Assembly: GCF_021134715.1 (NCBI RefSeq) | Contig: NC_060028.1 | Span: 3,246,501-3,310,500, forward strand | Direction of reading: 5' to 3' | DNA length: 64,000 nucleotides | Origin: Daphnia pulex | Lineage: Eukaryota > Arthropoda > Branchiopoda > Diplostraca > Daphniidae | Shown here: piece by piece, positions 34,132 through 45,336 of the stretch | Layout of the letters: each line of letters begins with the position of its first letter | Numbering within the stretch: position 1 is the stretch's first letter | Position numbers and translations under genes: made by a program | The notes under the pieces: model-generated | Told to the model about the DNA's origin: nothing | Databases searched by the model: none | The model's input: only the letters and a program-made list of their open reading frames with translations

Positions 34132-36297
34132 TCAGAAAATCTGACTGCTGTCCAAAGCAATATCGGAATGGTACTTATCGTTTAACGGATATCCAGTTTC
34201 TAGCAATTGAATGTCCGACGGCGACAACCAAGTAGGCTCACTACCGTGTGCAGCTGAGTTAACGATGTCAGCCCCAAGTCTCGTCACTTTCGGTTGGCTC
34301 ACGACCAGGTCGAAAAAATTCTCCAAATCCTGAGGCCCGTCGTCGACCACAACAACCCCCACGGAAGTGAGTGTGTTAATTGACTGTGAGCGTTCAGTTT
34401 TGGGTTTAGCATTCGCGTCCACCGACGAAACGTCGCGAGGCCCTTCACGAGTAGCATTGCCGCCTGCCGAAACGTGGCAAACGTCACCTGACAATCCAAA
34501 CAAAATACGTTACGCAAAAAATGATTTAAGCGTACGTCAGCCCCGCCAAAGTCCGAACACACTTACCACTAATCATCGCTTGAGTTCAGCCTACGGCCAC
34601 GTTACTGCATACTTTTTCGTCAACAAATGGCTGACAGGTGGGAGACGGAACAGAATGCGAATGGAACTTTGCCCGCACCACAGCGTGCGCTTCGCCGCAG
34701 ACGCGACACATGCATTCGACAAACGGGATAAACCGCTTCCACTGCGGCATGCAAAATTTGATGGCCTCCGCAGTGTTTTGTCCCGCATTGACCACCATTT
34801 GGTAGGCACCGGGGAAGGTGACGACATATTTGCCGCTTTGCTGCCTGATGCAGTTGAAAGGTATGTTGTTTATCCGTATCCCCTGCGGCAAGACTACGCA
34901 AGCCTTGTGACTGGATAAACAACGGGGGAAAAATGTCAATCAAAAGCCAACAAGAATAGTGGTAGTGCAGCAGTTCAATCACTCACCAATCAAATCGTGG
35001 ACACTTGTCAAATGCGTCCGGATGGTGATGTTTCAGCAGTTCACGTACACGTTCGGCATACCGTGCAGGTACCCTAGTAACGTACAAGTGAAAAACAATG
35101 GTGAATTTTTATTGGCTGTAAAAGGATCTTCCCCTCCCCCCCCCCAAAAAAAACAAAGCTTAACAAAAACACTTACACGAACCAATACATGTCCGATCCG
35201 TTATGTAGGTAGATACAGCTAGACAGTTTCAAATTTTCTACGTGCAAGGCAGTGTGGCTAAGAGCCTGACCGAATATCAGCTGACTTTTATTAATGCCCG
35301 GCATAGTTGTTGTTCCACCTTTCAAATACGGTGTAAATGTTGACCGGAAATTCGGTAGACTCCTAGAACAGTTGGAAAGAAACACCCGCACATTAATAAA
35401 ATAGGAATCGGTGTAACAAACTCATTAGGTGGAAGCTGTAACTCTCCACTGTTGCCATAACAAACTTTACACTATATCAACCAAGTAGTTGTGTCTTTAA
35501 CTCACCATGGATGTTCAGCGTCTACAAACAGAGTTCCATTCTTGTCAATGACGTACTCTGAAAAGCGCCCTTCTTGCAACATGTCATCAAACAAGGTGAA
35601 CATTCCAGCTCAACATCGTTTTTCATCATCGAACAGCCCAAAGCAAATTTTCGACAGTGAAGGTTTCACGCCCTTCGCAATGAAAGTCGTAAGTGGTGTA
35701 GACTTTACGTTTAGATTGGTATCTCTGTAAACACCTTCCACCATCCACCCTCTTCTCGTAAACTTGCAGAAGAGGAGATACGTTAGGCTCCATAGTCTGC
35801 TTCATGAGCTCGTTGTTTGACCGTTGTTTCGTGGGTGGTATTATTTTGCCGGCCCCGCAATTGTGAGAATACTTCTTGTAAACATCGCTCACATATTTTG
35901 AAAAGTCATGAAATTCCTTCGCATTGGGACGCAGTGTAACGACGTCCTCATTGCAAACGTCTACAGTATTTAAAAAAAAAAAACACTCAATAATGGGTTG
36001 TGGTTCTGCCGGGTTGTCCGGTGACTGACCGCGGTAGTGGAAAAAAATAACAGTACCCACCAATGTTTTTTAAATGCTCATATTCGCTTTTATTCTTGAA
36101 CGCTTCCCACCATGTTTTTCTTTGGGGACAAACAGTGTGGTGGTTCTGGACACTTTTGCAAAACTCACCCTTGTGGTTGATGGGCGGGAGAAATCCTTTA
36201 AGTAAACCCTTCTTCTGCTTAATTTCTTTACGTAAGGCAGCTTCTTGCTTTCTGGCTTTTACCCGGTGCCTATATAGTCTGCGATGAGCATTTTTTC
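34132..36297 (-). CDS. KDM4-like JmjN/JmjC histone demethylase homologue, divergent
   Basis: KDM4 enzymes remove methyl groups from histone H3 K9/K36 in the nucleus, using Fe(II) and 2-oxoglutarate. Minus-strand exons match in phase: 36297-36061 (basic, KARKQEAALRKEIKQKK), 35960 to about 35630 (JmjN: VVTLRPNAKEFHDFSKYV, GAGKIIPP), about 35574-35506 (FSEYVIDKNGTLFVDAEHPW), 35362-35177, 35073-34987, 34910 to about 34606, and a last exon from about 34480 to the stop at 34132. The JmjC domain includes FGQALSHTALHVENLKLSSC with metal ligands His and Glu (HVE), CIYLHNG, VVPARYAERVRELLK, NNIPFNCIRQQSGKYVVTFP and GAYQMVVNAGQNTAEAIKF. In active relatives the segment after TFP is YH(S/A)GFN; here it is YQMVVN, so the third metal-ligand His is Gln. 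CMCRVCGEAH fits the zinc site. No PHD or Tudor domain follows; the tail is acidic (VVVVDDGPQDLENFFD). The end of the JmjN exon and the extreme 5' end are unresolved, so it may be a pseudogene or an inactive reader-type protein. Confidence 0.68.
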
Positions 36298-36428
36298 CTT
36301 CAAAGACGAAAAAGCAAAAAAAAAAATATTAATTCACCAGAACCTTAACTCTAAGGTAAGCACCAAAATAAACATACTAGCTCTATTCGTTGTCAACGTA
36401 GGAGAAGCGCTGTCACACGTCAAAACAC

Positions 36429-36780
36429 CGTGACGACGACAGTCATCAAGCACACCGGCATCAACGGAGGATACCTCGACCTGCGCGTTGGCAAAATCCA
36501 CGTTCTTTTTGGACGTTGTTTTCCGAGCCTCGACCAGTTGCACATCGAGTGTGGTAGATGGCAGTATAACCGAAGGGTAGGGGCCATGGGCGACGTCAAC
36601 AGCAACCCGATTCGACAAAACCAGAGAAAGCGACGCACAAACGCTTTCAAAGCAAAAGGTTCTCACCCTGGACGGCGGATGCTGCCGCATCTTTTTTCGA
36701 TGAACGTCTTCGGGGTTTAACTGCGGGACTGGACGTACCACCACAGTCTGCATGGGCCACAGCAGCATACGAATTTAGCA
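36429..36780 (-). CDS. Possible upstream exons of the KDM4-like gene
   Basis: A frame from ATG at 36753 reads MQTVVVRPVPQLNPEDVHRK to a GTGAGAA donor after 36667. A further frame ends at a GTGTTT donor after 36429 (LDDCRRHG), whose phase 1 fits the exon starting at 36297. The two cannot be joined with certainty. The ATG-containing segment is duplicated just upstream with a stop in the second copy. Treat as tentative. Confidence 0.3.
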
Positions 36781-37020
36781 TAACCAGAAAAAGCGACGCA
36801 CAAAGGCCAATAGAAAAAAAATTAAACAATTAAAAACTGTTCTACAAATCATTTCAACAGAAACAAACGCTTTATAAGCAAAAGGTTTTCACCCTGATCG
36901 GCGGATGCTGCCGCGTCTTTTTTCAATTAATGTTTTCGGGGTTTAACTGCGGGACTGGACGTACCACCACAGTCTGCATGGGCCGTAGCCGCATCCGGAT
37001 TCGGCAAAAATGGAGAAAAC
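36606..37020. repeat. Direct duplication of about 180 bp
   Basis: 36640-36786 and 36870-37020 share long near-identical stretches, including GGTTTAACTGCGGGACTGGA and the following CGTACCACCACAGTCTGCAT, and GGCGGATGCTGCCGC. Spacing is about 230 bp. The copy at 36.7 kb contains an ATG-led minus-strand frame; the copy at 36.95 kb has a stop 19 codons in. This is likely a local tandem duplication of the 5' part of the KDM4-like locus. Confidence 0.75.
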
Positions 37021-37024
37021 TCTG

Positions 37025-37828
37025 CGGTAAAAGCCATTACCATTGATATAAAGAGGAAAACAATATATCTATATATAATGGCGGAAAAGCAACTAAATTA
37101 AAATGAAAAAAATTACTGTAACCAACAATTTAACGTATTTAACTGTTCCAAAATCAAAACCAGTCAAAGAACGTTTTGCAGCTTAATACGAATTTATTAC
37201 TTTATACGACCCTCTCTGCTTGTAAAGCTAAAAACGTGTTGGCATCACACAAGTGTCAGATTGGTTGCAGTCCTAAAACGAACGTAGCAAAAAAAAAATA
37301 CTCTAAAACATGAAACCCAGAATACCTATGGGATGGAGACTAAACATTTCAAAGATATAAAAAGAATAGAGCGGGTAATGATGACGAACTAATTTGTAAT
37401 TCGTCTATTAAAGACATCCAGATCCTGGCCGACTTCAATGGATCCGGACTGCACAACGCGCTAAAACTCATCTTCAACAAATTCGGTATGGGGCAACAAA
37501 CTGTGCGTTATGTGGCACACAAAGTAATGACAAAAGTTGGCCATGCTTGCGGAGGTGTATTATTTGCCCACTCTCTCTCTCTCCCTCTCTCTCTCCAATA
37601 TGTTTCCCGATTTTGACATCGTCTGCTATTCCACCCCAGAAGCCCCCCCCCCCTTGGTAAAATGAAATGGTGGGGTAAACAATTAGAAAAACAAAATGGT
37701 AAAATGAAGAAGAAGAGAGAAAAAAAGAGAGAGAGCGGTCGGCCGCCCGCCTAGAGCGGCCGGGATAACGCGCCCGTCGTGTCGCAGCGAGCCACAAGTT
37801 GGCCGTGCTTTCCAGGGGTTAATTAATT

Positions 37829-37861
<33 letters not shown>

Positions 37862-40355
37862 CTTTCTATCTCTCCAATATGTTGCTTATTTTCCATCGTT
37901 GTCTGTTTCACCCCAGAGGCCCGTCACCCCAGTGGAATGAAATGGGGTTAAGTATTTAAAAAAACAATTTTAAAAATGAAGAAAAAGAAAAAGCAAGAAA
38001 GAGAGCAATATGAGGCATTTACCGTTCACCGTAGGATCATCGTTGGTAGAAGTTTGGCACAATGGCCGGACACGGCCAGGCGCTCCAGAGTCATCGTGCG
38101 TTGAAGCCATTCGTCTTACGTTGGCCGGCCAAGGGTTGAGCAGCGAGGTAGAAGAATCCCAATTACTCAAAGAGTCGTGAACCACGTGGTGAGACTTAAA
38201 TTCTGCACCCAAAAGGCAGACAGGTACTGTATACAAAAAAATGAAGTTAACAACAAATCCCGACTTGATGCAGAACAAAGGAAAGCGAGTAGGGCAATGG
38301 TGAGAGGTACGGGGAAAATACATGGCCAACAGTCTTCCAGCACGGCCGCCATATTGGTTGGGTTTCGTCGAACCCGAAAAAAGGGGGGAGGGAGAAGCTA
38401 TGGCGTTCAAGGGGCTGCAAAAGAGGGACGGGGTTAGAAACCAAACCACGCTTTGTTATTAATTAGTAATTCGTTGAAAAATAATAATTATACTTCGATA
38501 GAGAGAACCAGTGGGGCAACAACCAACCAAAATGGAAAGAAAATCCACTTGGGGTGATTGAAAAGAAGCAAGTTTGTACCTGATAGTTTGGTCTATGTTA
38601 TTTAGCCTTAGGAATATGTTATTTAGTTATTTGCCTCTGGAGTAGGTCTAGTCTAGTCTTAGTCTTTTCATATGAAGTGAGCAAATTTTGACATTCGTCG
38701 TCACCTCTAGTTTTGGGATCCATTTCGCAAGTACTTTTCGTTTACGTATTTTTTGCGATGCATAAATTTAAGGCACCCATTTTTACTTTGCGTTCACGCA
38801 TTTTTCTATACCAGTGCATAATTCTCTATTCCATTTACCCCCTCCATGTTTTAATATTTAAAACAAGATTAATATTTCCTCTGTCCCCTTTTTAGTGAAA
38901 CAAAATTCGTTATTTGATTTTTCTGTCACATTATCAAATAAAGTATGAAATTCATACGAATAACTGGTAAAAGTTCGGAGGTAACTGAAAAGAGGACTAT
39001 CAATTCAATTCTGTTAATACGATCGAATGAAAAAGAATCATGGGAAATTTTTCAAAACTACAGAAAAAAACACTCTTCTTTTGAAAAAGGGCATTGGCTT
39101 TAGAATTTTTTAAAATCTAAATTACGGTATTACACATTACACCATTTCATCATCTGAGGTACTCAAATAAAAGGAACGGAGAATAAAATTGGATGGCGTA
39201 ACCTTAAAGGCGGATTCAAGGAGGATTAGCCATTGCATTTTAGGCTTCTCGTTCCGTCAATAAACGGAACGAATTACTAGAGTTACTCTTCCAGGTTAGA
39301 AATTCAGTTTTAAGTAGTAAAGTAAACACATCATCGCTTCTGATAGAGTAAGTTAACACTCAGTTAAAAATGCCTTGCCCATCGAAGCACACTAATAAAG
39401 TGTACCCATTAAAATTGTAGGTTTGGTGGGTATCGCTTACACTTAATACAAGTTTAGTTACCCAGATACAAACAATTTTTCGTGTACCCATTGAGAAGTG
39501 TACAGCATACTTGTCATTTCTCCCTTCTTCCAATGTCATTTCTCGTGCTATTGCCTTTTGGGCATGAGAATGTTTTTTCCAATAAGTGTGTACAAGTGGG
39601 AACCTGTTACACCTCATGTTAGACAGAAAGACAACATAAGCATAATAAAGACGATACAACTTTCTTAAGGAATTATAACTAATTGGTTATACTGTACGCA
39701 AATTTTGCCGGTTGTTGCAGAGTGTTCTTCAGTCCCCTAAGAATCTGATCTCGAGTGCTTTCCATGATGCTGGATGTTTTTCCTGATTTTAGTTTTATAA
39801 GTATTATATTTTTTTAAAGTTATTATCGCCATTTGCTTAATTTTTGCTCTCGATTGAAACTGAAGTGCGTTTAACATTCTTTTTACCATGAAATTACTTT
39901 TAAGTTGGATTGTTTATCTAGTAAGCCGTTTCGAAATTTCGGGGTTTTTGCTGCAATTTTATTGCAGTTCCAGTATCCGGAATGTCTTCGTCTTCAAGGA
40001 TTTGTCATTTTCAATTAAGATTACTCCATTTATTTTCAGTTTGAGACAAATATTTTGATACAGATATATCTATCATTGTGTATTAGGTTTTTGGTACGGC
40101 AGATACCAATCAATTTCTTTGATAATTAGTTGATGTTGATTTTATAATAAGCTTTATGTTTGCCGGATTTTTTTTTTTCAATTTCGTGCAGTCCAATTTA
40201 TGGCAAATTTCCCTGGACACTAAAATGCCTCTCTTTGTACAGTATGTTGCAGAAAAAGCTGATAGGTGACAAAAGTGACAAAAGTGTCAGGTTTTCTTGC
40301 AAGATACTGTTCTAAAGGGAAAGGGATTTTACTTATTTAAAATGTTCAGCTGTTC
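37025..40355. other. Non-coding stretch with CT microsatellites
   Basis: No gene is supported. (CT)n runs lie at 37565-37595 and 37829-37862. They head two copies of a roughly 190-bp segment (37560-37740 and 37829-38005) sharing CTCTCCAATATGTT, CACCCCAGA, AATGAAATGG and a purine-rich tail, so this is a local tandem duplication. A C-run lies near 37645-37654. Frames at 37970-38449 are low-complexity shadows. From 39300 to 39660 TGTACCCATT-like words recur. Confidence 0.45.
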
Positions 40356-40359
40356 AAGG

Positions 40360-42061
40360 CCCGTACCAAGCCCTTACAAAGCATTTCCGTGAACAGCACG
40401 GGTTTAAACTGCCGGTAAAGAAAGAAATGACGAAGTTCTCTTCGGAAAAAATGGTTGCAAACAGAAATTTAATTTATGTGCCGAATGTCGTTATCAATTG
40501 ATGGAGTGTGAAAAAAATGTCCTTGATCCGGAAAGAGACACTGGCAGCAATATTCAATTTCAATACATGGTAGAAGCCGTAGACCTCGATGTTCCTAAGG
40601 CTGATTTGAACATGATTTTTAAGGAATTCAAATTCCAGATGATACTTTAAATATTGTGGGTTAAATTTGGCACAAATTTTCGGCACAAGATGATACTAAA
40701 ACCGAAATAAATTTTTTTACAGAAAACTTGTTGGATACTTTTCTGCAATACGGTCTTTTGGTTAAAAAATTGTTGAGTCGTTAAAACAATTGTCTGCTAC
40801 CTTTAAAAGACAAAAGTATATCACGAATATTTAAAATTTGTTTCACTAGAGTAAATTATTTACGGCATTTTAAAAATTGAATTTGGTAGTGAACAATACC
40901 AATTAGAGATCAAAATGGTGTTTTATTTACCTCAGCAAATCAAAACAAAATTTCAGTACATCGGTGTTCAACACACACTGACTTCTTTGTTTTCGAACGA
41001 CGACTTTAAAAGATAGGAAATTGACTGGCAGTTATTTTCGTTCACACAGGGATGAAAACGATTACCGTTTGCATTAGGTCCCAAGTTTTCTTTAATGAAG
41101 TAGATTTGGTTAATCCGCTAGGGAGTAAAGTAAATATTCATTAAATTGGCCATTTTTGCTACCTGATTTCAAATATACCATCACCTGAGAATTCTTCTAA
41201 AAAATATTTTCCGTTTGTCATAGTTAAAACCAAACAATTAAAAGATCAAGGATTCGATTTATTTATTAAAGAATTCATAAGCATCAAATTATTAAAGAAT
41301 ATTGCAATCAGAAGAGGGGATGCTTGTTGACATTCCTCATTGGCCCAGTTTTCGAGTGCATGGGACAGTAGTAACTCTGTGTGCCGACACCAAGAGTGCG
41401 CATGAAATCGGTCCTTTCATGGGCCCATTAGCGACTAAACTCTGACGTTTATGTTAAATTTCAAGAGCTGACATAAGAAATCATTCCACTTCTGATAATT
41501 TTGCGTTACAAAGCAGGCGTTCAATTGATGGGCAAGTCCAATTTATGTCAACAAATTTTCTAACTGGGACCCCAGTACTTATTAAGGGGACTTGTCCATT
41601 GAATGAAAGTAGTTGTTTTCACATTGGTGAAATTTTTTTTTTACATTCCTGGAGGAGTAGACAAATTTTTGTTTAAAACTATGTATAAGGCAGTAAAATA
41701 TTCATAATAAGGAATATGGACTGACTACGGATTTCATTAATCATAGATCCGAACATTTCATTATTGCTGATATGATTCTGGAAACAAACCTAGTCCAAGA
41801 TTCGCTGACACAAATTTGCGAGAGTTCGGGATTTACAAATCAATTATTAATAGTTGTTTCTTCTCCTCTTTGGCACAGAAGTGGCAAGGGTGGGCTTTAA
41901 AGTTTGCCCATATTCTAAATTACGTAACTAATGTTAAACTATTGGAAACATTACGAAGTGTTGACATCATTGCTGGAGAACAACGAGTGCTATTAAACAG
42001 TCAACCAAATGAAACTGAAGTTAAAACACGGGAATCAACTGAACAGATATTTACAATATAA
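40360..42061 (+). pseudogene. Decayed transposon-type zinc-finger gene
   Basis: Plus-strand pieces in shifting frames follow one order: ALTKHFREQHGFKLPVKKE (finger-like His-x-x-x-His), ECRYQLMECEKNVLDPERD, NIQFQYMVEAVDLDVPKADL, VFFNEVDLVNPLGSKVNIH, KQLKDQGFDLFIKEFISI, VHGTVVTLCADTKSAHEIG, then ADIRNHSTSDNFAL, and a C-terminal frame 41816-42061 (IINSCFFSSLAQKWQGWALK). From memory, the NPLGSK and GT-x-x-x-x-x-AD blocks belong to a multi-copy arthropod gene type that travels with DNA transposons; I cannot name the superfamily safely. There are many stops and frameshifts, so it is inactive. Confidence 0.5.
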
Positions 42062-42693
42062 ATTTGATTTGGTGTATGATTAAAAAATGGATAACACGAA
42101 GCTTTTATACGCAGGTTGCACAAAATTTATTGAAATTCTTAAATTTACGCAAGTAACACACTTTATTGGACCGATGTCGGCCCAATCAATTTTTTGGTTG
42201 GCAATATCAGCCAACTTATCCAACTTCTCCCCCGACTCTCAGCCGACCGTTTCAAAATTGTCAAGTTTTTATTTTGGCTTCAGATATCGGGCCGACATCT
42301 ATATAGTAAACAAGTAGCGGTAAGGAAATTATATTTCGTCATTTAAGTATGTACTGGACACTGAACAGTACTTTACAATTTAAGTAGGTACTTTAGCATA
42401 CTTAAATTGGGAAATTTTGGCGTAAATGCCTAAACATACGCTTACATGCAAAGCACGGTGCATGTAATGTCCTATACATTTGGTTTGTCCGTCGATATTG
42501 TTGGCTAAGCATGTATAAATATCGAGTGTTTCGTCAAATGGCTCACATCATGTTTATTTGATTCATTTTTGTGGTGTAAGTGATGGGTGGTAGGAAGCGA
42601 ATTTAAGGTGATGTTTGAACATCCGTTAAAAAGTCCCAACGCCCATCGTCTAATAGTATATGATTGTTAAGGTCTTCCAATATAACTAGCATG

Positions 42694-42757
42694 TCTTAGT
42701 TAATCAGCATCCGACTACGACTTGGTAGACCCGGGTTCAATACCTACAGCTGCTGCA
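42694..42757 (+). repeat. tRNA-like sequence
   Basis: TTAGTTAATCAGCATCC resembles an A box, ACTACGA sits where an anticodon loop would be, and CCGGGTTCAATACC is a near-canonical T-arm/B box. The acceptor stem does not close clearly. It is probably a tRNA pseudogene or SINE head. It directly abuts a fragment of the alanine-rich repeat. Confidence 0.45.
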
Positions 42758-42925
42758 GCTCCAGCGATTGCTGCTGCTGCAGGACGTGGTCGAGCTCCCA
42801 ATTAAGCTCCTGGGAATGCTGCAGCACCTGGAATTGCTGCTGCTGCAGGACGTGGTTAAGCTCATGAAGCAGCTCCTAGCAATGCTGCTGCTGCAGCTCA
42901 TTCTTCATGTGAATCTATATAGTCC
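42747..42925 (+). pseudogene. Fragment of the Ala/Gly-rich repeat exon
   Basis: Read in frame, this gives AAAAPAIAAAAGRGRAPN, a stop, APGNAAAPGIAAAAGRG, a stop, then AHEAAPSNAAAAAH. That is the same repeat unit as the exon at 44209-44867, including the GRGRAPN-APGN order and the final AAAAAH. It is a partial duplicate with two nonsense codons. Confidence 0.75.
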
Positions 42926-42929
42926 ACCT

Positions 42930-44205
42930 TTTTCCACAGCAAATTGGTAAGTGTCATCATTTCAAAGAACTTCGCGCTACTTTCACGTACTCTTATTTCC
43001 TCATTCCCGTTGTGTATGAGCCAAAGTTGATTGATTACGTGAACCACAAAATATAAAACTTACCAGCTACCTCGCTCTATTTATTTAAGAAAAAAGAAGA
43101 AATGTTGTGTTTGTTTTAGTCGTTTCTCTTTGTTGCACGTAGAAACGTCAAGTCTCTGTGACGTCAAGTTGGTTTGACGGTGATGAATCGTTCGTTTCAT
43201 CCCGCATCCAAATAACTCAATATAGGCGTGGTCGGCTACGGGAAACAGTTTTGGAATGACCGCCGAAGTCTAAACGGCGCGGCACGTGCAGCAATTATAC
43301 TTCGTCTATTCATAGAATTAGACGTTTAGACATTTTCTGCTGAGATTCCGAGTCGAGTTATCGCTGGATTTTTCTAAATTCGCTGATTTGATTTCGACAT
43401 TTTGCCACAAAATCTCGTTCCGTCGTCTTTGTTTTATTTTCGCTGGCCAGAGCAAAAGAGCCAAGACATCGGCTGCTGAGAAAGGAAGTTCTATTTCCAG
43501 CCCTCTCCTCCCTTCCCACCTTGTCGTGCAACAATCGACGACACGCGGCCACCGCCAATCGGGACCCCAACTCCTTTAGTGTTGCGCAGGCGAAACAATA
43601 ACAGCCCGGCCACCGCCCAAGATAACAAACAGACAAGACGACAAGATGAGTGCCCCGTCGTTAATCAACATCCCTGTCTACCTTATCGACTAATGCGGGA
43701 AAATGAAGGATTAGACTAATCAAATGACGAGCGTGTTTACATTACAAACACAGACCACAGAATCTTGCTGTGCGGGAGGATCGGCCGTGTTCCTTCTCGG
43801 CGTGAAAGGCAATAAATAAACGCGGCGTCCGATGTCGACAATTCGAAAAAAAACAAGGTCCAATCATTCATCACTTTGCGTCCTCCTACCGTTTCTGCGC
43901 AGCGTGAAACAACCAACAGCAGTGGAGGGAGGGAAGACACTAATTTAAAAAAGTACCGATTTCCTTGTTGCCGAATTTTATTGTCTGCGCATAACGCGTC
44001 ACGATTGTGGAACAGACAATTGTGTTGTTTGTGTTTGATTGGATTAATATTGACTTTGATTAATGTAAGAGTTGTAACCAGACTGCAAGTTGGATGGGAT
44101 TCCAATTTCTTCCATCTCGCCTTTCCATCATCATCGACATCCGGTATGATATTCCATTAATTACTGTGCATGTGTTTTGTTTTCGTCCGTGTGATTTTGC
44201 TGCTG
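42930..44205. other. Gap between repeat copies; possible promoter
   Basis: More G+C-rich and CpG-containing than its surroundings (43140-43640), with a palindromic cAMP-response-type word TGACGTCA at 43159-43166. It could be the promoter/5' region of the Ala-rich gene, or part of an old duplication. The frames at 43358-43636 (minus) and 43876-44160 (plus) are not convincing genes. Confidence 0.35.
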
Positions 44206-44208
44206 CAG

Positions 44209-44867
44209 GAGGACATGGTCGAGCTCCCGAAGCATCTCCTGGAAATGCTGCTGCTGCAGCTCCTGGAATTGCTTCTGCTGCAGGACGTGGACGAGCTCCC
44301 GAAGCAGCTCCTGTAAATGCTGCTGCTGCAGCTCCTGTATTTGCTGCTGCTACAGAACGTGATCAGGCGCCCAATGCAGCTCCTGGAATTGCTGCTGCAG
44401 GAGAACGTGGTCAAGCTCTCAATGCAGCTCCTGGAAATGCTGCAGCTCCAGGAATTGCTCCTGCTACAGGAGGACGTGGTCGAGCTCCCAATGCAGCTCC
44501 TGCAAATGCTGCAGCACCTGGAATTGCTGCTGCTGCAGGACGTGGAAGAGCTCCCAATGCAGATCCTGTAAATGCTGCTGCTGCAGCTCATTGAATAGCT
44601 GTTGCTGAAGGACGTGGTCGAGCTCTTGCTGCTGCTGCAGAACGTGCTCGAGCTCCCGCTGCAGCTCCAGGAAATGCTGCTGCTGCAGCTCCTGGAATTG
44701 CTGATCCTGCAGCTCATCTTCGTCCACGCCCTGCTGATGCTCCTCTCAGATGTCATAGAGGAGTGCTGTATGACCTCTTCAAATTTTTGAAGAAACATGT
44801 AGGGGCAGCAGCAATTACCAACAGCTTCGAAATCGAAGGTGGTTCCGGAACGACACTAACAGTACTG
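44209..44867 (+). pseudogene. Ala/Gly-rich repeat exon related to the gene at 61.7 kb, one internal stop
   Basis: After a TTTTGCTGCTGCAG acceptor the frame reads a degenerate repeat of about 30-40 residues (APEAAPVNAAAAAP, GRGRAPEA, PGIAAAGERG), built mainly of Ala, Gly, Pro and Arg. A TGA at 44592-44594 falls where the repeat has Gly, and the same frame continues (IAVAEGRGRALAAAAERAR). It then leaves the repeat for a non-repetitive part: VLYDLFKFLKKHVGAAAITN. That tail aligns with VLKDLFNFVTSVLRSEATNR in the 61.7-kb gene, each just before a donor. Here the donor is GTATGA after 44867, in phase 0, while the relative uses phase 1. Function is unknown. The codon bias is set by GCTGCTGCAG words, so long frames appear on the other strand too; those are artefacts. 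Confidence 0.62.
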
Positions 44868-45336
44868 GTATGAATTTTAATGAATGAATAGGCTTAATTG
44901 CGATTTAACAAAGTTTAGAATCAGTACGACCACCACAAATCAATGTCTAGTTACCTATTAATTCCAGTATTGTGCCTTGGCAACGCACTCAATTATTTAT
45001 CGCAGAGTTTCAGCTTCGGTTATACGATACAGTGCAAGTAAACTAATTGCAACTGCTTGTGTTGAGCTGCCCAATGTCAACAGTGATTGCAAGAAATGCT
45101 TCAATTCAATGGCTACTTTTTAAAAAATGACGCTAATCTCATCGTTGGTAAACGTGGGGACATCTTAGGCACAAGCATGACTGCATCTCGTTCCGTGACA
45201 GGTAAGAATCCAGGGATGTATCGGGCAAACTACTCATATACGCCAGCTTGTTGGGGTGTAACGCCACTCATTTTCAAATGAATGGGTTCCGGCATTCGAT
45301 CGGCCTGTATAATAAAAAGATGTATTTTTGTTACGT

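Noticed and set aside
34367..34918. 183-codon plus-strand frame
   Set aside because: Antisense to the JmjC exon and the C-terminal exon of the KDM4-like gene.
37970..38449. 159-codon minus-strand frame
   Set aside because: Bounded by low-complexity sequence, lies beside a microsatellite duplication and shows no domain.
44157..44798. Long minus-strand frames rich in Ser/Cys, Gln or Leu over the Ala-rich exon
   Set aside because: They are produced by the GCTGCTGCAG repeat read in other frames. Only the plus-strand Ala/Gly frame continues into a non-repetitive part shared with another locus.
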